Positions 39,828 to 49,319 of a DNA stretch of 64,000 bases are shown one piece after another. The first letter of the stretch is position 1, and every line of letters starts with the position of its first letter. The stretch comes from JAHJQQ01 sp963737555 (lineage in GTDB: Bacteria; Pseudomonadota; Gammaproteobacteria; Thiohalobacterales; Thiohalobacteraceae): NCBI GenBank assembly GCA_963737555.1, contig CAVTTB010000008.1, positions 310,001-374,000 on the forward strand. The letters run 5' to 3'. The notes under the pieces were generated by a model. The model made no database searches. It saw only the letters and a program-made list of their open reading frames with translations, and was not told where the DNA came from. The position numbers were made by a program, and so were the translations under genes.

Positions 39828-41445
39828 ATGGAAACTGAAACCACGAGCATCGCAGCGCCGTTCGCCTGGCTGCCCAAGTTCCGGGAAACGCTGCAGAGCG
39901 AACACGTGCTGCTGCACCCCGACGCGGAGCAGACGCTCCATCCGGCGCGCACCATGGCCGCCGATCACGAAGACTGGGGGCGCATCGCGCAACAGGCGGC
40001 GAAATTCAAATTACGCTGGTGTGCCGGCTGGGCACAGGATGTGGGTGAGCAGATCCAGATCAACACCTGCTTCGTCTATCAGGGCGATTATCTGGTGCTG
40101 CGCACGGCTGTCGACAAGTCTACGTCGATTATGCCCTCACAGACACCGGCCTACATCGCGGCGGACCGGCCCGAGCGGCATATGCAGGATATGTTCGGCA
40201 TCGTCTTTACCGATCACCCGGACAGCCGCCGTTGGACGCGACACATGGCCTGGGGCGACGGCGATTTTCCGCTGCGCAAGAGTTTCCCGGTTGCAGGTCA
40301 TCCGCCGGCGATCACCCCGCCCAACAATGAATATAAATTCCTGACAGCACAGGGTCCGGGCGTATACGAGATTCCGGTCGGGCCGGTGCATGCCGGCATC
40401 ATCGAACCCGGACACTTCCGCTTTCAGGCCGTCGGCGAGACGGTGCTGAATCTGGAAGAACATCTCGGCTATGTGCACAAGGGCATCGAGAAGATCGCCG
40501 AAGGGCGCGATCCCGCGGGGCTTGCGCGTCTGGCCGGTCGTGTCTCCGGTGATACCACGGTCGCGCACACCTGGGCCGCCTGCATGGCGATGGAGCGCGC
40601 CGCCGGCATCGAAGTGCCGCCGCGTGCGTTGCTGCTGCGCGCGGTGATGGCCGAGAGTGAACGCATCGTCAATCACCTGTGGGATCTCGCCATGGTGTGC
40701 AACGATGTGGCGTTCGCCTTTCCGTTTTATCAATTCAGTCGCCTGCGCGAGCAATGGCTGCGCGTGTTGGCGGCCGGCTTTGGTCACCGTCTGATGATGG
40801 ACCGCATCGTGCCTGGTGGTGTCGCGACCGATATCACGGCGGCGGCGGCCGAGCAACTGAATACGCTGTGTGTCGAGGTCCGCAAGGAGCTCGACGGCAT
40901 GATGCACGTCTTCGACGACAACGCCTCGTTCCAGGATCGCGTGGTCACCACCGGCATCCTCAGTCCGGAATTGGCGCAGCTCTACGGCACTGTCGGTTAT
41001 GTCGGCAAGGCCAGCGGCCTGTGTTTCGACGTGCGTCAGGATGCGCCTTATTCACCCTATGATCGCTTCAAAGTTGTAGCCCCGTGTTACAGCGCACGGC
41101 GATGTCGATGCTCGTGTCAGGGTGCGCATCGATGAGATCAATGCCTCATCAGAGCTGTTGCAGCGCTTGTTGAACGAGCGGGGCCTGACCGCGGATACGC
41201 TTGCCGCGCCTTGGTCCGCGCCGGCAGACGGAGCGGAAGGTGTCGGCATGGTCGACGGTTGGCGCGGCGAGATTTTCGCCTATGTGAGTTTCGCGGCCGA
41301 CAATCGCATTGCGCGTTTTTTCCCGCGCGATCCGAGCTGGACCACCTGGCCGGCGTTGGAAAAACTCATTCGCGGCAATATCGTGCCGGACTTTCCGGTG
41401 TGCAATAAATCCGTCAACGGTTCGTATTCCGGTCATGATCTTTAA
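39828..41445 (+). CDS. HyfG-like large subunit (NuoC-NuoD fusion) lacking the Ni-Fe site, one frameshift
   Basis: About 538 residues. The N-terminal 170 are NuoC-like (ERHMQDMFGIVFTDHPDSRR); the rest is the NuoD/hydrogenase large-subunit fold (GPVHAGIIEPGHFRF, HLGYVHKGIEK). In NiFe hydrogenases two CxxC pairs hold the metal. Here the first region reads LAGRVSGDTTVAHTWA (near residue 237) and the C-terminus reads FPVCNKSVNGSYSGHDL, so both pairs are missing. It therefore cannot be a hydrogenase. The carboxyl end lacks the protease-processed tail. A frameshift near 41078 is bridged by VVAPRVTAHGDVDARVRVRI. ATG 39816, inside the end of hyfF, is an alternative start. Confidence 0.85.
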
Positions 41446-41524
41446 TACACTTTTATCCAGCCGAGGACGTGCAGTCGGCGGCTTGAATGCCGCGGACTCG
41501 CAGCTGCATGCACAAGGTCATCCC

Positions 41525-42034
41525 ATGCTGAGAATCCTCAATAAGATCCTCAAGACTGGCAACCTCACCGAGGCCCTGCCCGAAGACGAGCGCAAGGTAC
41601 TCGAAGAGATCGGTGCGCAGGTCAAGGCCGGCATCGGCAAACGCTTTGCCGGCAGTCTGGCGATCCGCGCCGTGGATGCCGGTTCCTGCAACGGCTGCGA
41701 ACTGGAAATTCACGCGCTCAACAATGCCATCTACAATCTGGAACGCTTCGGTATTCACTTCGTTGCCTCGCCGCGGCATGCCGATATGCTGTTGGTGACC
41801 GGTCCCGTGTCGCGGCATATGCAGACCGCGTTGATCCGCACCTACGAGGCCACGCCCGAACCCAAGCTGGTGATCGCCGTCGGTGAGTGCGGTGCCAATG
41901 GCGGCGAATTCGGCGTGAGCTATGCCTCCTGCGGTGCCGTGAGCAATGTCATCCCCGTCGATGCTGTCATCCGTGGCTGCCCACCCACCCCGTTAGACCT
42001 GATGCGCGGCATCCTGCAGGCCATCGGCGACTGA
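41525..42034 (+). CDS. HyfI-like small subunit (NuoB family) with one [4Fe-4S] site
   Basis: 169 residues. The proximal cluster ligands are intact: AGSCNGCELEIHAL, VGECGANGG and the final VIRGCPPTPLDLM. It is the electron-transfer partner of the HyfG-like subunit. No HyfA or HyfH ferredoxin subunit is encoded here, and the maturation genes of a NiFe enzyme are absent. It ends the six-gene run. A short CCCAACG/CGTTGGG hairpin follows at 42047-42063, in a 222-base gap without genes. Confidence 0.85.
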   Translation: MLRILNKILKTGNLTEALPEDERKVLEEIGAQVKAGIGKRFAGSLAIRAVDAGSCNGCELEIHALNNAIYNLERFGIHFVASPRHADMLLVTGPVSRHMQTALIRTYEATPEPKLVIAVGECGANGGEFGVSYASCGAVSNVIPVDAVIRGCPPTPLDLMRGILQAIGD

Positions 42035-42256
42035 TTGCCACCTGCACCCAACGCCGCGTTGGGCGGACACGGCGGGCGCAGTGCAATTGCTGATTGAGTT
42101 ACCGCCGGCCGGTTAGGATTGATTGGCGGTGCAAGATCGTTTGGCGCGCACCACGCAGCGGGCTGATATCGATTTGGTGTAGTACTTGCCTGGATTGAGG
42201 GGGTGCTTCCCGCTAAGCGTGAACATGCCATATTGAGATTTTAGGAAGTTGAGATA

Positions 42257-42709
42257 TCAATCTCCAGTCTGGTGCAGGCATTTTTCGATCACGTGCTGCA
42301 AATCATCCAACACGGAACCCATGATGAGGCCGGCGCAGTGATGGTATAAAGAAAGCTCGCACGTGATCGGCTCATATAAATTATCACGTCCGTGAATTTG
42401 GAAATCTCGCCAAGCAAGTACTAACTGATCATCTGCACAGCTATCGATGCAGAACCAAGCCTCATCGTACAAAATAATATCCAGGCCGCGATGTTGTTCC
42501 ATGCTTAGACGCAATGGATTCTCCAGCCGCAATAAGGCCAGGCGCACTCGGTTATAACATGCTGCTTCGATGTGCTTTGGCACACTTCGTAATGGCAATG
42601 TATCCAAGGTAGGCTTCATGTATTTACCGCATCTGGACCATGATTGAAATATTGATTTCCTCAGTCGCGTTGGTAAGCGTGGTGCGAGTGTTGATCTTTG
42701 GTATGCCAT
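42257..42709 (-). CDS. Unknown protein downstream of cbbX
   Basis: Up to 150 residues if started at ATG 42709, four bases after the cbbX stop; ATG 42619 would give 120. It has no membrane segment or signal peptide. It contains several aromatic and acidic stretches (LDIILYDEAWFCIDSCADD) and ends in a helical HVIEKCLHQTGD. I recognise no family. Placement right after cbbX on the same strand suggests it belongs to the form IC operon. Confidence 0.55.
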   Translation of the reverse strand: MAYQRSTLAPRLPTRLRKSIFQSWSRCGKYMKPTLDTLPLRSVPKHIEAACYNRVRLALLRLENPLRLSMEQHRGLDIILYDEAWFCIDSCADDQLVLAWRDFQIHGRDNLYEPITCELSLYHHCAGLIMGSVLDDLQHVIEKCLHQTGD

Positions 42710-42713
42710 GCCC

Positions 42714-43649
42714 TCAACTATCTTCGCTATCGAGTTTGCCTTCTATAAAAACCCGGCTGGCCAGAATATCTTCGGCTTCGATGGTCATCAGGTCGACTTT
42801 GCTAAGTGATTTTTGTGCGTTGGCAAAGAGTCGATTGGCCTGACGCAGACGCGCGCGATCCAGAGCATTGCGCACCGAGCGCGCGTTGGCGAAATGTGCC
42901 AGCTTCATGCGTAGCGTGATGTACTCGAAGAAGGCCTTTTCAGCATCGGGGCTGAAGCGATAGTTTTGCGCCGCCAACATCAGCCTGGCGATGTGCAGCA
43001 ATTCTTCTGCGCTGTAATCTGGGAAATCGATGTGGTGCGCGATGCGCGAGCGCATACCGGGATTGCTGTGGAAGAATTTGTCCATGCGATCTTTGTAACC
43101 GGCCAGAATCACCACCAGATCGTCGCGGTTGTTTTCCATGACCTGGAGTAGAATCTCGATCGACTCGGCACCGTAGTCGCGCTCGTTTTCGGGCTTATAG
43201 AGATAATAGGCTTCGTCGATGAACAGCACGCCACCCATGGCTTTCTTGATCACTTCCTTGGTTTTCGGCGCGGTGTGGCCGATGTATTGGCCCACCAGAT
43301 CGTCACGCGTGACGGAGACCAGATGGCCTTCGCGCACATAGCCCAGACGATGCAGGATCTCGGCCATACGCATGGCTACAGTGGTCTTGCCGGTACCGGG
43401 GTTGCCGGTAAAATTCATATGCAGTGTCGGTGTCTCGGAGGTCAGCGCAAATTGCTTGCGCAGACGATCCACCAATAGCAGAGCCGCAATTTCCCGAATA
43501 CGGGTTTTGACGGGCACTAAGCCAATCAATTCGCGGTCGAGTTTGTCGAGAACTTCTTTTACATTCGAGGCTTCAAATTCGGTTTCAAGATTGACAGGGG
43601 TATCATCCGCCAAGATGGCATCACCCTGTGGGTTTTCTGAATTATTCAT
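42714..43649 (-). CDS. cbbX: Red-type RuBisCO activase CbbX
   Basis: 311 residues from ATG 43649. AAA+ motifs are FTGNPGTGKTTVAMRMAE (Walker A) and GGVLFIDEAYYLY (Walker B), plus the CbbX pore-loop region GQYIGHTAPKTKE. CbbX hexamers reactivate form IC/ID RuBisCO by threading the large-subunit C-terminus. It follows form IC cbbL-cbbS, its expected client. A longer upstream start is possible but has no better ribosome site. Confidence 0.93.
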   Translation of the reverse strand: MNNSENPQGDAILADDTPVNLETEFEASNVKEVLDKLDRELIGLVPVKTRIREIAALLLVDRLRKQFALTSETPTLHMNFTGNPGTGKTTVAMRMAEILHRLGYVREGHLVSVTRDDLVGQYIGHTAPKTKEVIKKAMGGVLFIDEAYYLYKPENERDYGAESIEILLQVMENNRDDLVVILAGYKDRMDKFFHSNPGMRSRIAHHIDFPDYSAEELLHIARLMLAAQNYRFSPDAEKAFFEYITLRMKLAHFANARSVRNALDRARLRQANRLFANAQKSLSKVDLMTIEAEDILASRVFIEGKLDSEDS

Positions 43650-43733
43650 ATAATTTTCCAACAACGCCGATAGTCGCGGGTTAGTAAAGTGGCGGGTGAA
43701 AGAGTTCACCCGCCAGCACGTCAACTTACTCGA

Positions 43734-44168
43734 TCAGTAACGCTCGCCTTCCGATTTGTCAGTAGCATAGGAGTGGATGCTGTAACGCATAGTGCGCCCC
43801 TCAGTTTCCTGACGCACCAGGCCAAAGCCCGGCTCCTTCTTGGGCCGATTGACAAGGTACGACATGCACACGCTCTCTACACCGCGCACAGCGCTGAATG
43901 CGCTGACACGGATGTAATGATTCGGGAATGTCTTACGACAATTGTTTACTTCCAGCAGGATTCCGGCTGGATCTTTAAGATCGAACATCGGATTGCCAAA
44001 CATTTCCCAATAGGTGTTGCGTGGGTGCGGGTCGTCGGTGTATTCGACGCTCAGCGCCCAGCCCTTGCCCAGTGCATATTTGATTTGCGCAGTGATTTGC
44101 ACATCGGTCAGATCAGGCAGAAAGGAAAACTGTCCTTGGGTAATGCGATTGCCGAGATTGGTCATCAT
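43734..44168 (-). CDS. cbbS: RuBisCO small subunit, form IC (red-type)
   Basis: 144 residues, longer than the form IA small subunit (118) because of the C-terminal extension typical of red-type enzymes (ending RTMRYSIHSYATDKSEGERY). It opens LGNRITQGQFSFLPDLTD and contains an NTYWEMFGNPMFDL segment. It follows cbbL with a 20-base gap. ATG 44168 and ATG 44165 are both possible starts. Confidence 0.95.
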   Translation of the reverse strand: MMTNLGNRITQGQFSFLPDLTDVQITAQIKYALGKGWALSVEYTDDPHPRNTYWEMFGNPMFDLKDPAGILLEVNNCRKTFPNHYIRVSAFSAVRGVESVCMSYLVNRPKKEPGFGLVRQETEGRTMRYSIHSYATDKSEGERY

Positions 44169-44188
44169 AATCAGATTCTCCTTAATGA

Positions 44189-45664
44189 TTAGACGCTGGA
44201 CGTCGCGGTTGGCACGAAGTCAGGGCTGTCGGTGGATTCGTAATTGAAGGTAACGTCCTTCCACGTTTCCAGGCCGGCTTTGAGCGGCGAACACCATTTG
44301 GCGGCATCGTTCAAAATCTGCGGGCCTTCGTTCCAGATGTCGCGACCTTCATTGCGGGCCTGGATCATGACTTCCAGCGCGGTACGGTTGGCAATCGCAC
44401 CGGCCTGAATGCCATCGGGATGGCCAATTGTGCCGCCGCCGAACTGCAGCACCACATCGTCGCCCAGGTAGGTCAGCAACTGGTGCATCTGACCGGCATG
44501 AATGCCGCCGGATGCCACTGGCATGCATTTGTTCAGCGATGCCCATTCCTGTTCGAAGAAGATGCCCTTTTCGAGTTGTACCGGCGTGTGGGTGTCGAGC
44601 AAGGTGTCGTAGTAACCACGGATCATTAACGGGTCGCCTTCCAGCTTGCCGACGACGGTGCCTGCATGGATATGATCCACACCGGCCATGCGCATCCACT
44701 TGCAGATCACGCGGAAGCTCATGCCGTGATTTTTCTGACGCGAGTAGGTCGAGTTGCCCGCGCGGTGCAAGTGCAGAATCATGTCGTTGTCACGCGCCCA
44801 TTTCGCCATGGACTGAATCGCGGTGTAGCCGATCACGAGGTCGATCATGATGATGATCGAGCCCAGCGACTTGGCGAATTCCGCGCGTGCGTACATCTCT
44901 TCCATGGTGCCGGCGGTCACGTTCATGTAGTGACCTTTGACTTCGCCGGTGGCGGCGGAGGCCTTGTTCACCGCGTCCATGCAATACAGAAAACGGTCAC
45001 GCCAGTGCATGAAGGGCTGCGAGTTGATGTTCTCGTCGTCCTTCATGAAGTCCAATCCGCCTTTCAGGGCTTCGTACACGACGCGGCCATAGTTGCGGCC
45101 GGATAGACCCAGTTTTGGCTTGGTGGTGGCACCTAGTAAGGGGCGGCCAAACTTGTCCATACGCTCGCGCTCTACGATCACGCCAGTCGCCGGGCCCTGG
45201 AAGGTCTTCAGGTAGGCAACCGGGATGCGCATATCTTCCAGACGCAAAGCCTTCACAGCCTTCATGCCAAACACGTTTCCAATAATGGATGCGGTCAGAT
45301 TGGCAATCGAGCCACCTTCAAACAGGTCGATATCGTAGGCGATGTAGGCAAAATATTGCGCTTCGGTCTTTGTGCCTGGGCCAGTGTTCGGCACGAGGTC
45401 AACGCGGTAAGCCTTGGCGCGATACATCTCGCAGGCGGTCAAGCGATCAGTCCATACCACGGTCCAGGTTGCGGTGGAGGATTCCCCTGCCACGGCGGCT
45501 GCGCATTCATCTGGCTCGACACCGGTTTGCGGTGTGATGCGGAACATCGCCAGCACGTCGGTCTCTTTGATTTTGTAGTCAGGCTCCCAATAGCCCATTT
45601 TTTTATAGGGGATCACGCCAGACTTGTAGCGTTCCTTACCTTCTTTCATTGTTTCAGAAGCCAT
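44189..45664 (-). CDS. cbbL: RuBisCO large subunit, form IC (red-type)
   Basis: 491 residues from ATG 45664 (GGAGAG upstream). Catalytic landmarks are TTKPKLGLSGRNYG, GGLDFMKDDENINSQPF, HLHRAGNSTYSRQ and the loop-6 AGTVVGKLEGD. The N-terminus (RYKSGVIPYKKMGYWEPDY) is diagnostic of form IC. Having both IA and IC suggests use at different CO2 or O2 levels. The enzyme's own activase gene cbbX follows. A divergent LysR gene lies 190 bases upstream. No frameshift. Confidence 0.97.
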   Translation of the reverse strand: MASETMKEGKERYKSGVIPYKKMGYWEPDYKIKETDVLAMFRITPQTGVEPDECAAAVAGESSTATWTVVWTDRLTACEMYRAKAYRVDLVPNTGPGTKTEAQYFAYIAYDIDLFEGGSIANLTASIIGNVFGMKAVKALRLEDMRIPVAYLKTFQGPATGVIVERERMDKFGRPLLGATTKPKLGLSGRNYGRVVYEALKGGLDFMKDDENINSQPFMHWRDRFLYCMDAVNKASAATGEVKGHYMNVTAGTMEEMYARAEFAKSLGSIIIMIDLVIGYTAIQSMAKWARDNDMILHLHRAGNSTYSRQKNHGMSFRVICKWMRMAGVDHIHAGTVVGKLEGDPLMIRGYYDTLLDTHTPVQLEKGIFFEQEWASLNKCMPVASGGIHAGQMHQLLTYLGDDVVLQFGGGTIGHPDGIQAGAIANRTALEVMIQARNEGRDIWNEGPQILNDAAKWCSPLKAGLETWKDVTFNYESTDSPDFVPTATSSV

Positions 45665-45793
45665 ATGATTCTCTCCACGGTTGTCGTTGAAATACTTCCT
45701 CCGCCCAGACAAGAACACTTACCTCCGTGATGGAAACGGGGTGGTTCGAGGTGGGTTGATTGACATTCTGGTTGCGAGAATAGATAAATAAAA

Positions 45794-45840
45794 GACTAAG
45801 TTTTCGATAATCTTCATAGATGATAGTCTATGATTTAGTC
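45794..45840. promoter_or_regulatory. Likely CbbR operator between form IC cbbL and cbbR
   Basis: The divergent gap contains an AT-rich cluster of dyads: GACTAA (45794-45799) with TTAGTC (45835-45840), and the palindrome ATAG-T-CTAT at 45823-45831. LysR proteins bind such T-N11-A dyads beside their own gene. This gap also holds the promoters of both genes. Confidence 0.5.
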
Positions 45841-45854
45841 ACAGAGGGTCTTGC

Positions 45855-46844
45855 ATGCGCCATTCTACATTCCGCCAATTAGAGGTCTTTGAGGCCCTTG
45901 CCCGCCTCGGCAGTTTCACGCGCGCGGCAGAGGAGCTGTTCCTCACTCAGCCTACCGCGAGCATGCAGATCAAGAAGCTCACCGATACGGTAGGTCTGCC
46001 GCTCTACGAACAAATCGGTAAACGAATTTTTCTTACCGATGCCGGCCGGGCGTTGCATGCCACCTGTCGTGAGATCTTCGGTGCCCTGGACAGTTTCGAA
46101 ATGCAGGCCGCTGATATGAAGGGATTGAAACAGGGTAAGCTGCGGCTGTCGGTCGTCAGTACGGCAAAGTATTTTGCGCCACGCCTGCTGGGTAGTTTCT
46201 GCTTGAAATATCCCGGTATTGAGGTGTCGCTCAAAGTGAGCAACCGCGAACGGATTCTGGAACGACTGAACGACAATCAGGACGATCTGTATATTCTGGG
46301 GCTACCGCCGGACGGTCTGGATGCGATCGCCGAACCGTTCATGGAAAATTTGCTGGTTGTGTTGGCGCCCATTCATCATCCGCTGGCCGGCGAACGCAAC
46401 ATTACGCTGGCACGCATCGCCAAGGAGCCGTTCCTCGTTCGTGAACCCGGTTCCGGTACACGGATAGCGGTGGAGCGCCTGTTCAAGGAACAAGGGTTGT
46501 CCATCAATGTGCGCATGGAGCTCGGCAGTAACGAAGCGATCAAACAGTCCATCGTCGGCGGTTTAGGCATTTCTGTGTTGTCGCGACACACGCTGGCACT
46601 GGATGCCGCGATGGGACAACTTACGATTCTCGATGTGCAAAATTTTCCAATCAAACGCCAGTGGCATGTTGCCTATCCCACAGGCAAGCAACTGACCACC
46701 GTTGCCCAGACCTTTCTTGAGTATCTGCGCCATGCAGCAGAGGTGGTGCAGGACATTCCCTGCCACCATGCCGAACAGGCCGGCGGCTGCCCGTTGATCA
46801 CGATACCGGTTAAAACCGCTAAACGTAAGTCGCGCGGTAATTAG
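45855..46844 (+). CDS. cbbR: LysR-family regulator CbbR, divergent from form IC RuBisCO
   Basis: 329 residues. The N-terminal winged helix-turn-helix (FRQLEVFEALARLGSFTRAA and the following TQPTASMQIKKL) is followed by a LysR substrate domain with KLRLSVVSTAKYFAPRLLGS, typical of CbbR. CbbR proteins activate Calvin-cycle operons in response to phosphorylated metabolites or NADPH. Its divergent placement next to form IC cbbL is the classic arrangement. Confidence 0.9.
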   Translation: MRHSTFRQLEVFEALARLGSFTRAAEELFLTQPTASMQIKKLTDTVGLPLYEQIGKRIFLTDAGRALHATCREIFGALDSFEMQAADMKGLKQGKLRLSVVSTAKYFAPRLLGSFCLKYPGIEVSLKVSNRERILERLNDNQDDLYILGLPPDGLDAIAEPFMENLLVVLAPIHHPLAGERNITLARIAKEPFLVREPGSGTRIAVERLFKEQGLSINVRMELGSNEAIKQSIVGGLGISVLSRHTLALDAAMGQLTILDVQNFPIKRQWHVAYPTGKQLTTVAQTFLEYLRHAAEVVQDIPCHHAEQAGGCPLITIPVKTAKRKSRGN

Positions 46845-47095
46845 CACAGACGTATTCGAGAATTGGTCGGAACACAGTACGGTTTGCGGTCCGCCCGATC
46901 CGGCGCAGAAGAATTCCACGGACATGCGTTTTGGATGTGCGATGTCTGTCGTATTTTCGAAACGCGTCTTAACGATTGGATTGGCCAAGTGCGTATCAAC
47001 CGCATCGCTTGAATGCAGCTACGGTCCCAGCGTCGCTTGCGCGTGGTTCTTTATAAGGTTAGCTTATTGCTCATTACCAGATGCGTGACAGGTTT

Positions 47096-47163
47096 TGTAG
47101 GAGCGGCCTATGGCTTCGAACCGTTGCTGGCAGTTATGTTCGCGGTCATAGGCCGCTCCTACA
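47096..47163. repeat. TGTAGGAGCGGCC inverted repeat (REP-like, copy 1)
   Basis: TGTAGGAGCGGCCTATG at 47096-47112 is perfectly complementary to 47147-47163. It lies in the 378-base gap 46845-47222 between the two LysR genes; the rest of that gap shows no gene. A relative lies at 51067-51140. Confidence 0.85.
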
Positions 47164-47222
47164 GATGCCATATTTTTATGCAATCCTCAATATGCAAGCT
47201 AGCCTGACACATAAGCGGACTC

Positions 47223-48134
47223 ATGAATATTACCCTCCGTCAATTGAACATCTTCGAAGCCGTCGCGCGGCACCTGAATTTCACCAAAGCGGCCGAGGAA
47301 CTGCATCTGACCCAGCCGGCCGTGTCCATGCAGATAAAACAGTTGGAACAGGCTATCGAGCTGCCGTTGTTCGATCAGGTCGGCAAGCGGATTTCGCTGA
47401 CCGAGGCCGGCGAGGAATTGCAACGCTACAGCCGACAGATATCCACGCTGTTACTGGAAGCCGAGCAGGTCATTGCGGAATTGAAAGGCATCCAGCGCGG
47501 TCGCTTGAACATCACCGTGGCGAGCACCGCGAATTATTTCGTGCCGCGTTTGTGGGCGACTTTTCGAATGCAGCATCCCGGGGTCATGGTCAGTCTCAAC
47601 GTGACCAACCGTGAAGGACTGATTCGCGCGTTGGCCGAGAATGAGGCCGATCTGGTGATCATGGGACAGCCACCGGAAGATATGGACTTGGTGGCCGAAT
47701 CCTTCATGCCCAATCCGTTGGTGGTGATCGCGCCGCCCAGTCACCCCTTGTGCGATGCGCGTCATATTCCCCTGCAGCGCATGAAGGCGGAAACCTTTCT
47801 GGTGCGCGAACAAGGTTCCGGCACGCGCTCGCTGATGGAGCGGGTGTTTGCGGAGAAGGGTTTGGAGCCCTCGACGCCGATCGAAATGAGCAGCACCGAG
47901 GCGATCAAACAGGGTGTAGAGGCGGGTTTGGGGTTGGCGCTGTTGTCCGTGCATACCTTAGAAATGGAATTGGCGTTGAAGCGTCTCGTGGTGCTGGATG
48001 TTGATGGTTTTCCGGTGCTGCGCGATTGGTACATCGTACACCGCGCCGGCAAGCGCTTGTCCGCGGTCGCGCAGGCGTTCCGCGATTTCATGCTGCAAGA
48101 GACGCCCGCCATCGTGCATGTACCCGAGGTTTAA
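47223..48134 (+). CDS. Second CbbR-like LysR-family regulator
   Basis: 303 residues with the same architecture as the preceding LysR: helix-turn-helix LTQPAVSMQIKQLEQAIELP and effector domain RLNITVASTANYFVPRLWAT. The two proteins are clearly paralogous (SVVSTAKYFAPRLLG and TVASTANYFVPRLWA align). With two RuBisCO operons in the window, one regulator per operon is plausible, this one perhaps for form IA. No divergent target gene is adjacent. Confidence 0.82.
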   Translation: MNITLRQLNIFEAVARHLNFTKAAEELHLTQPAVSMQIKQLEQAIELPLFDQVGKRISLTEAGEELQRYSRQISTLLLEAEQVIAELKGIQRGRLNITVASTANYFVPRLWATFRMQHPGVMVSLNVTNREGLIRALAENEADLVIMGQPPEDMDLVAESFMPNPLVVIAPPSHPLCDARHIPLQRMKAETFLVREQGSGTRSLMERVFAEKGLEPSTPIEMSSTEAIKQGVEAGLGLALLSVHTLEMELALKRLVVLDVDGFPVLRDWYIVHRAGKRLSAVAQAFRDFMLQETPAIVHVPEV

Positions 48135-48186
48135 GCGTGCGAGTCAGGCATAAGCCGAATGTTTTCACCCTGCGGATGATGTAACG

Positions 48187-49272
48187 ATGGATGCCATGGT
48201 GGTCGCAACCTTCATCTTGGGATTGGTGCTGCTGGTCGGCGGCGCCGAGGTTTTGGTGCGCGGCGCTTCGCGTCTTGCGGTGGCGATTGGTGTGTCGCCA
48301 CTCATCATCGGACTAACTGTCGTCGCTTTCGGTACGAGTGCGCCAGAAATGGCCGTGAGCGTGCGCTCTGCGCTTAGCGGCCAGGCGGGTGCGGACATCG
48401 CTATTGGTAATGTGGTTGGCAGCAATATCTTTAATGTACTGTTCATTCTTGGATTATCTGCGGCGATTGCGCCGCTGGTGGTGTCGCAGCGCCTGGTGCG
48501 CATAGACGTGCCGCTGATGATTGGCGCATCGGTGCTCATGTTGTTGCTTTCCCTGGATGGCAAGCTGGGTCGTTTGGATGGCGGGTTGTTATTCGCGGGC
48601 ATACTCGCCTACACGGTGTTTGCCATTCTGGACGGACGCAGAGAATCGCAAGCTGTTGCGGCGGAATATGCTGAGGAATTTTCGAAAAGCCCGCGCACGC
48701 CGCTGGGCTATCTTATCAATCTGCTGTACATCGTCGGCGGTCTGGCCTTGCTGGTGTTGGGTGCACATTGGCTGGTCGACGCTGCTGTGATCATTGCGCG
48801 TGCACTGGGCGTGAGTGAGTTGGTGATCGGACTGACCATTGTTTCCGTCGGCACTTCACTGCCGGAAGTGGCGACGTCGGTGATGGCAAGCATCAAGGGC
48901 GAGCGTGACATTGCTGTTGGCAACGTCGTTGGCAGCAACATTTTCAATATCCTCGCGGTGCTCGGGCTGGCCGCGTTGGTCGCGCCCGCCGGCGTTAATG
49001 TTGCGCCATCCGTATTGAGTTTCGACATGCCGATCATGATCGCCGTGGCGATTGCCTGCCTGCCGATCTTTTTCACGGGCTACACCATTGCCCGCTGGGA
49101 CGGTTTCGTGTTTCTGATGTACTACGTGTTGTACCTCGCCTTTCTGGTCGGATCGGCGGCGGGTTATACCGGGTTGGTGAGTTTCAGTGTGGGTATGCTC
49201 ACCTTCGTCGTTCCGCTCACCTTGATCACGATCAGCATTGCGCTCTGGCGTCAATGGCGAAACAAAATATAG
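48187..49272 (+). CDS. Calcium/sodium-type cation antiporter (CaCA family)
   Basis: 361 residues, ten helices arranged as two homologous halves. Each half has the alpha-repeat signature: VVAFGTSAPEMAVSVRSAL with GNVVGSNIFNVLFILG, and IVSVGTSLPEVATSVMAS with GNVVGSNIFNILAVLG. Such proteins exchange Ca2+ for Na+ or H+ and resemble YrbG. It begins 52 bases after the LysR gene and may be co-transcribed with it, but has no clear link to carbon metabolism. Confidence 0.9.
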   Translation: MDAMVVATFILGLVLLVGGAEVLVRGASRLAVAIGVSPLIIGLTVVAFGTSAPEMAVSVRSALSGQAGADIAIGNVVGSNIFNVLFILGLSAAIAPLVVSQRLVRIDVPLMIGASVLMLLLSLDGKLGRLDGGLLFAGILAYTVFAILDGRRESQAVAAEYAEEFSKSPRTPLGYLINLLYIVGGLALLVLGAHWLVDAAVIIARALGVSELVIGLTIVSVGTSLPEVATSVMASIKGERDIAVGNVVGSNIFNILAVLGLAALVAPAGVNVAPSVLSFDMPIMIAVAIACLPIFFTGYTIARWDGFVFLMYYVLYLAFLVGSAAGYTGLVSFSVGMLTFVVPLTLITISIALWRQWRNKI

Positions 49273-49319
49273 GGCGTAACCATCGCAGCGAATTGCGCCG
49301 GTTGTTATCGGTGTCTTTT

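Noticed and set aside
34665..42034. Hydrogenase 4 or formate hydrogenlyase
   Set aside because: The large subunit lacks both nickel-binding cysteine pairs, and no formate dehydrogenase, ferredoxin subunit or maturation gene is present.
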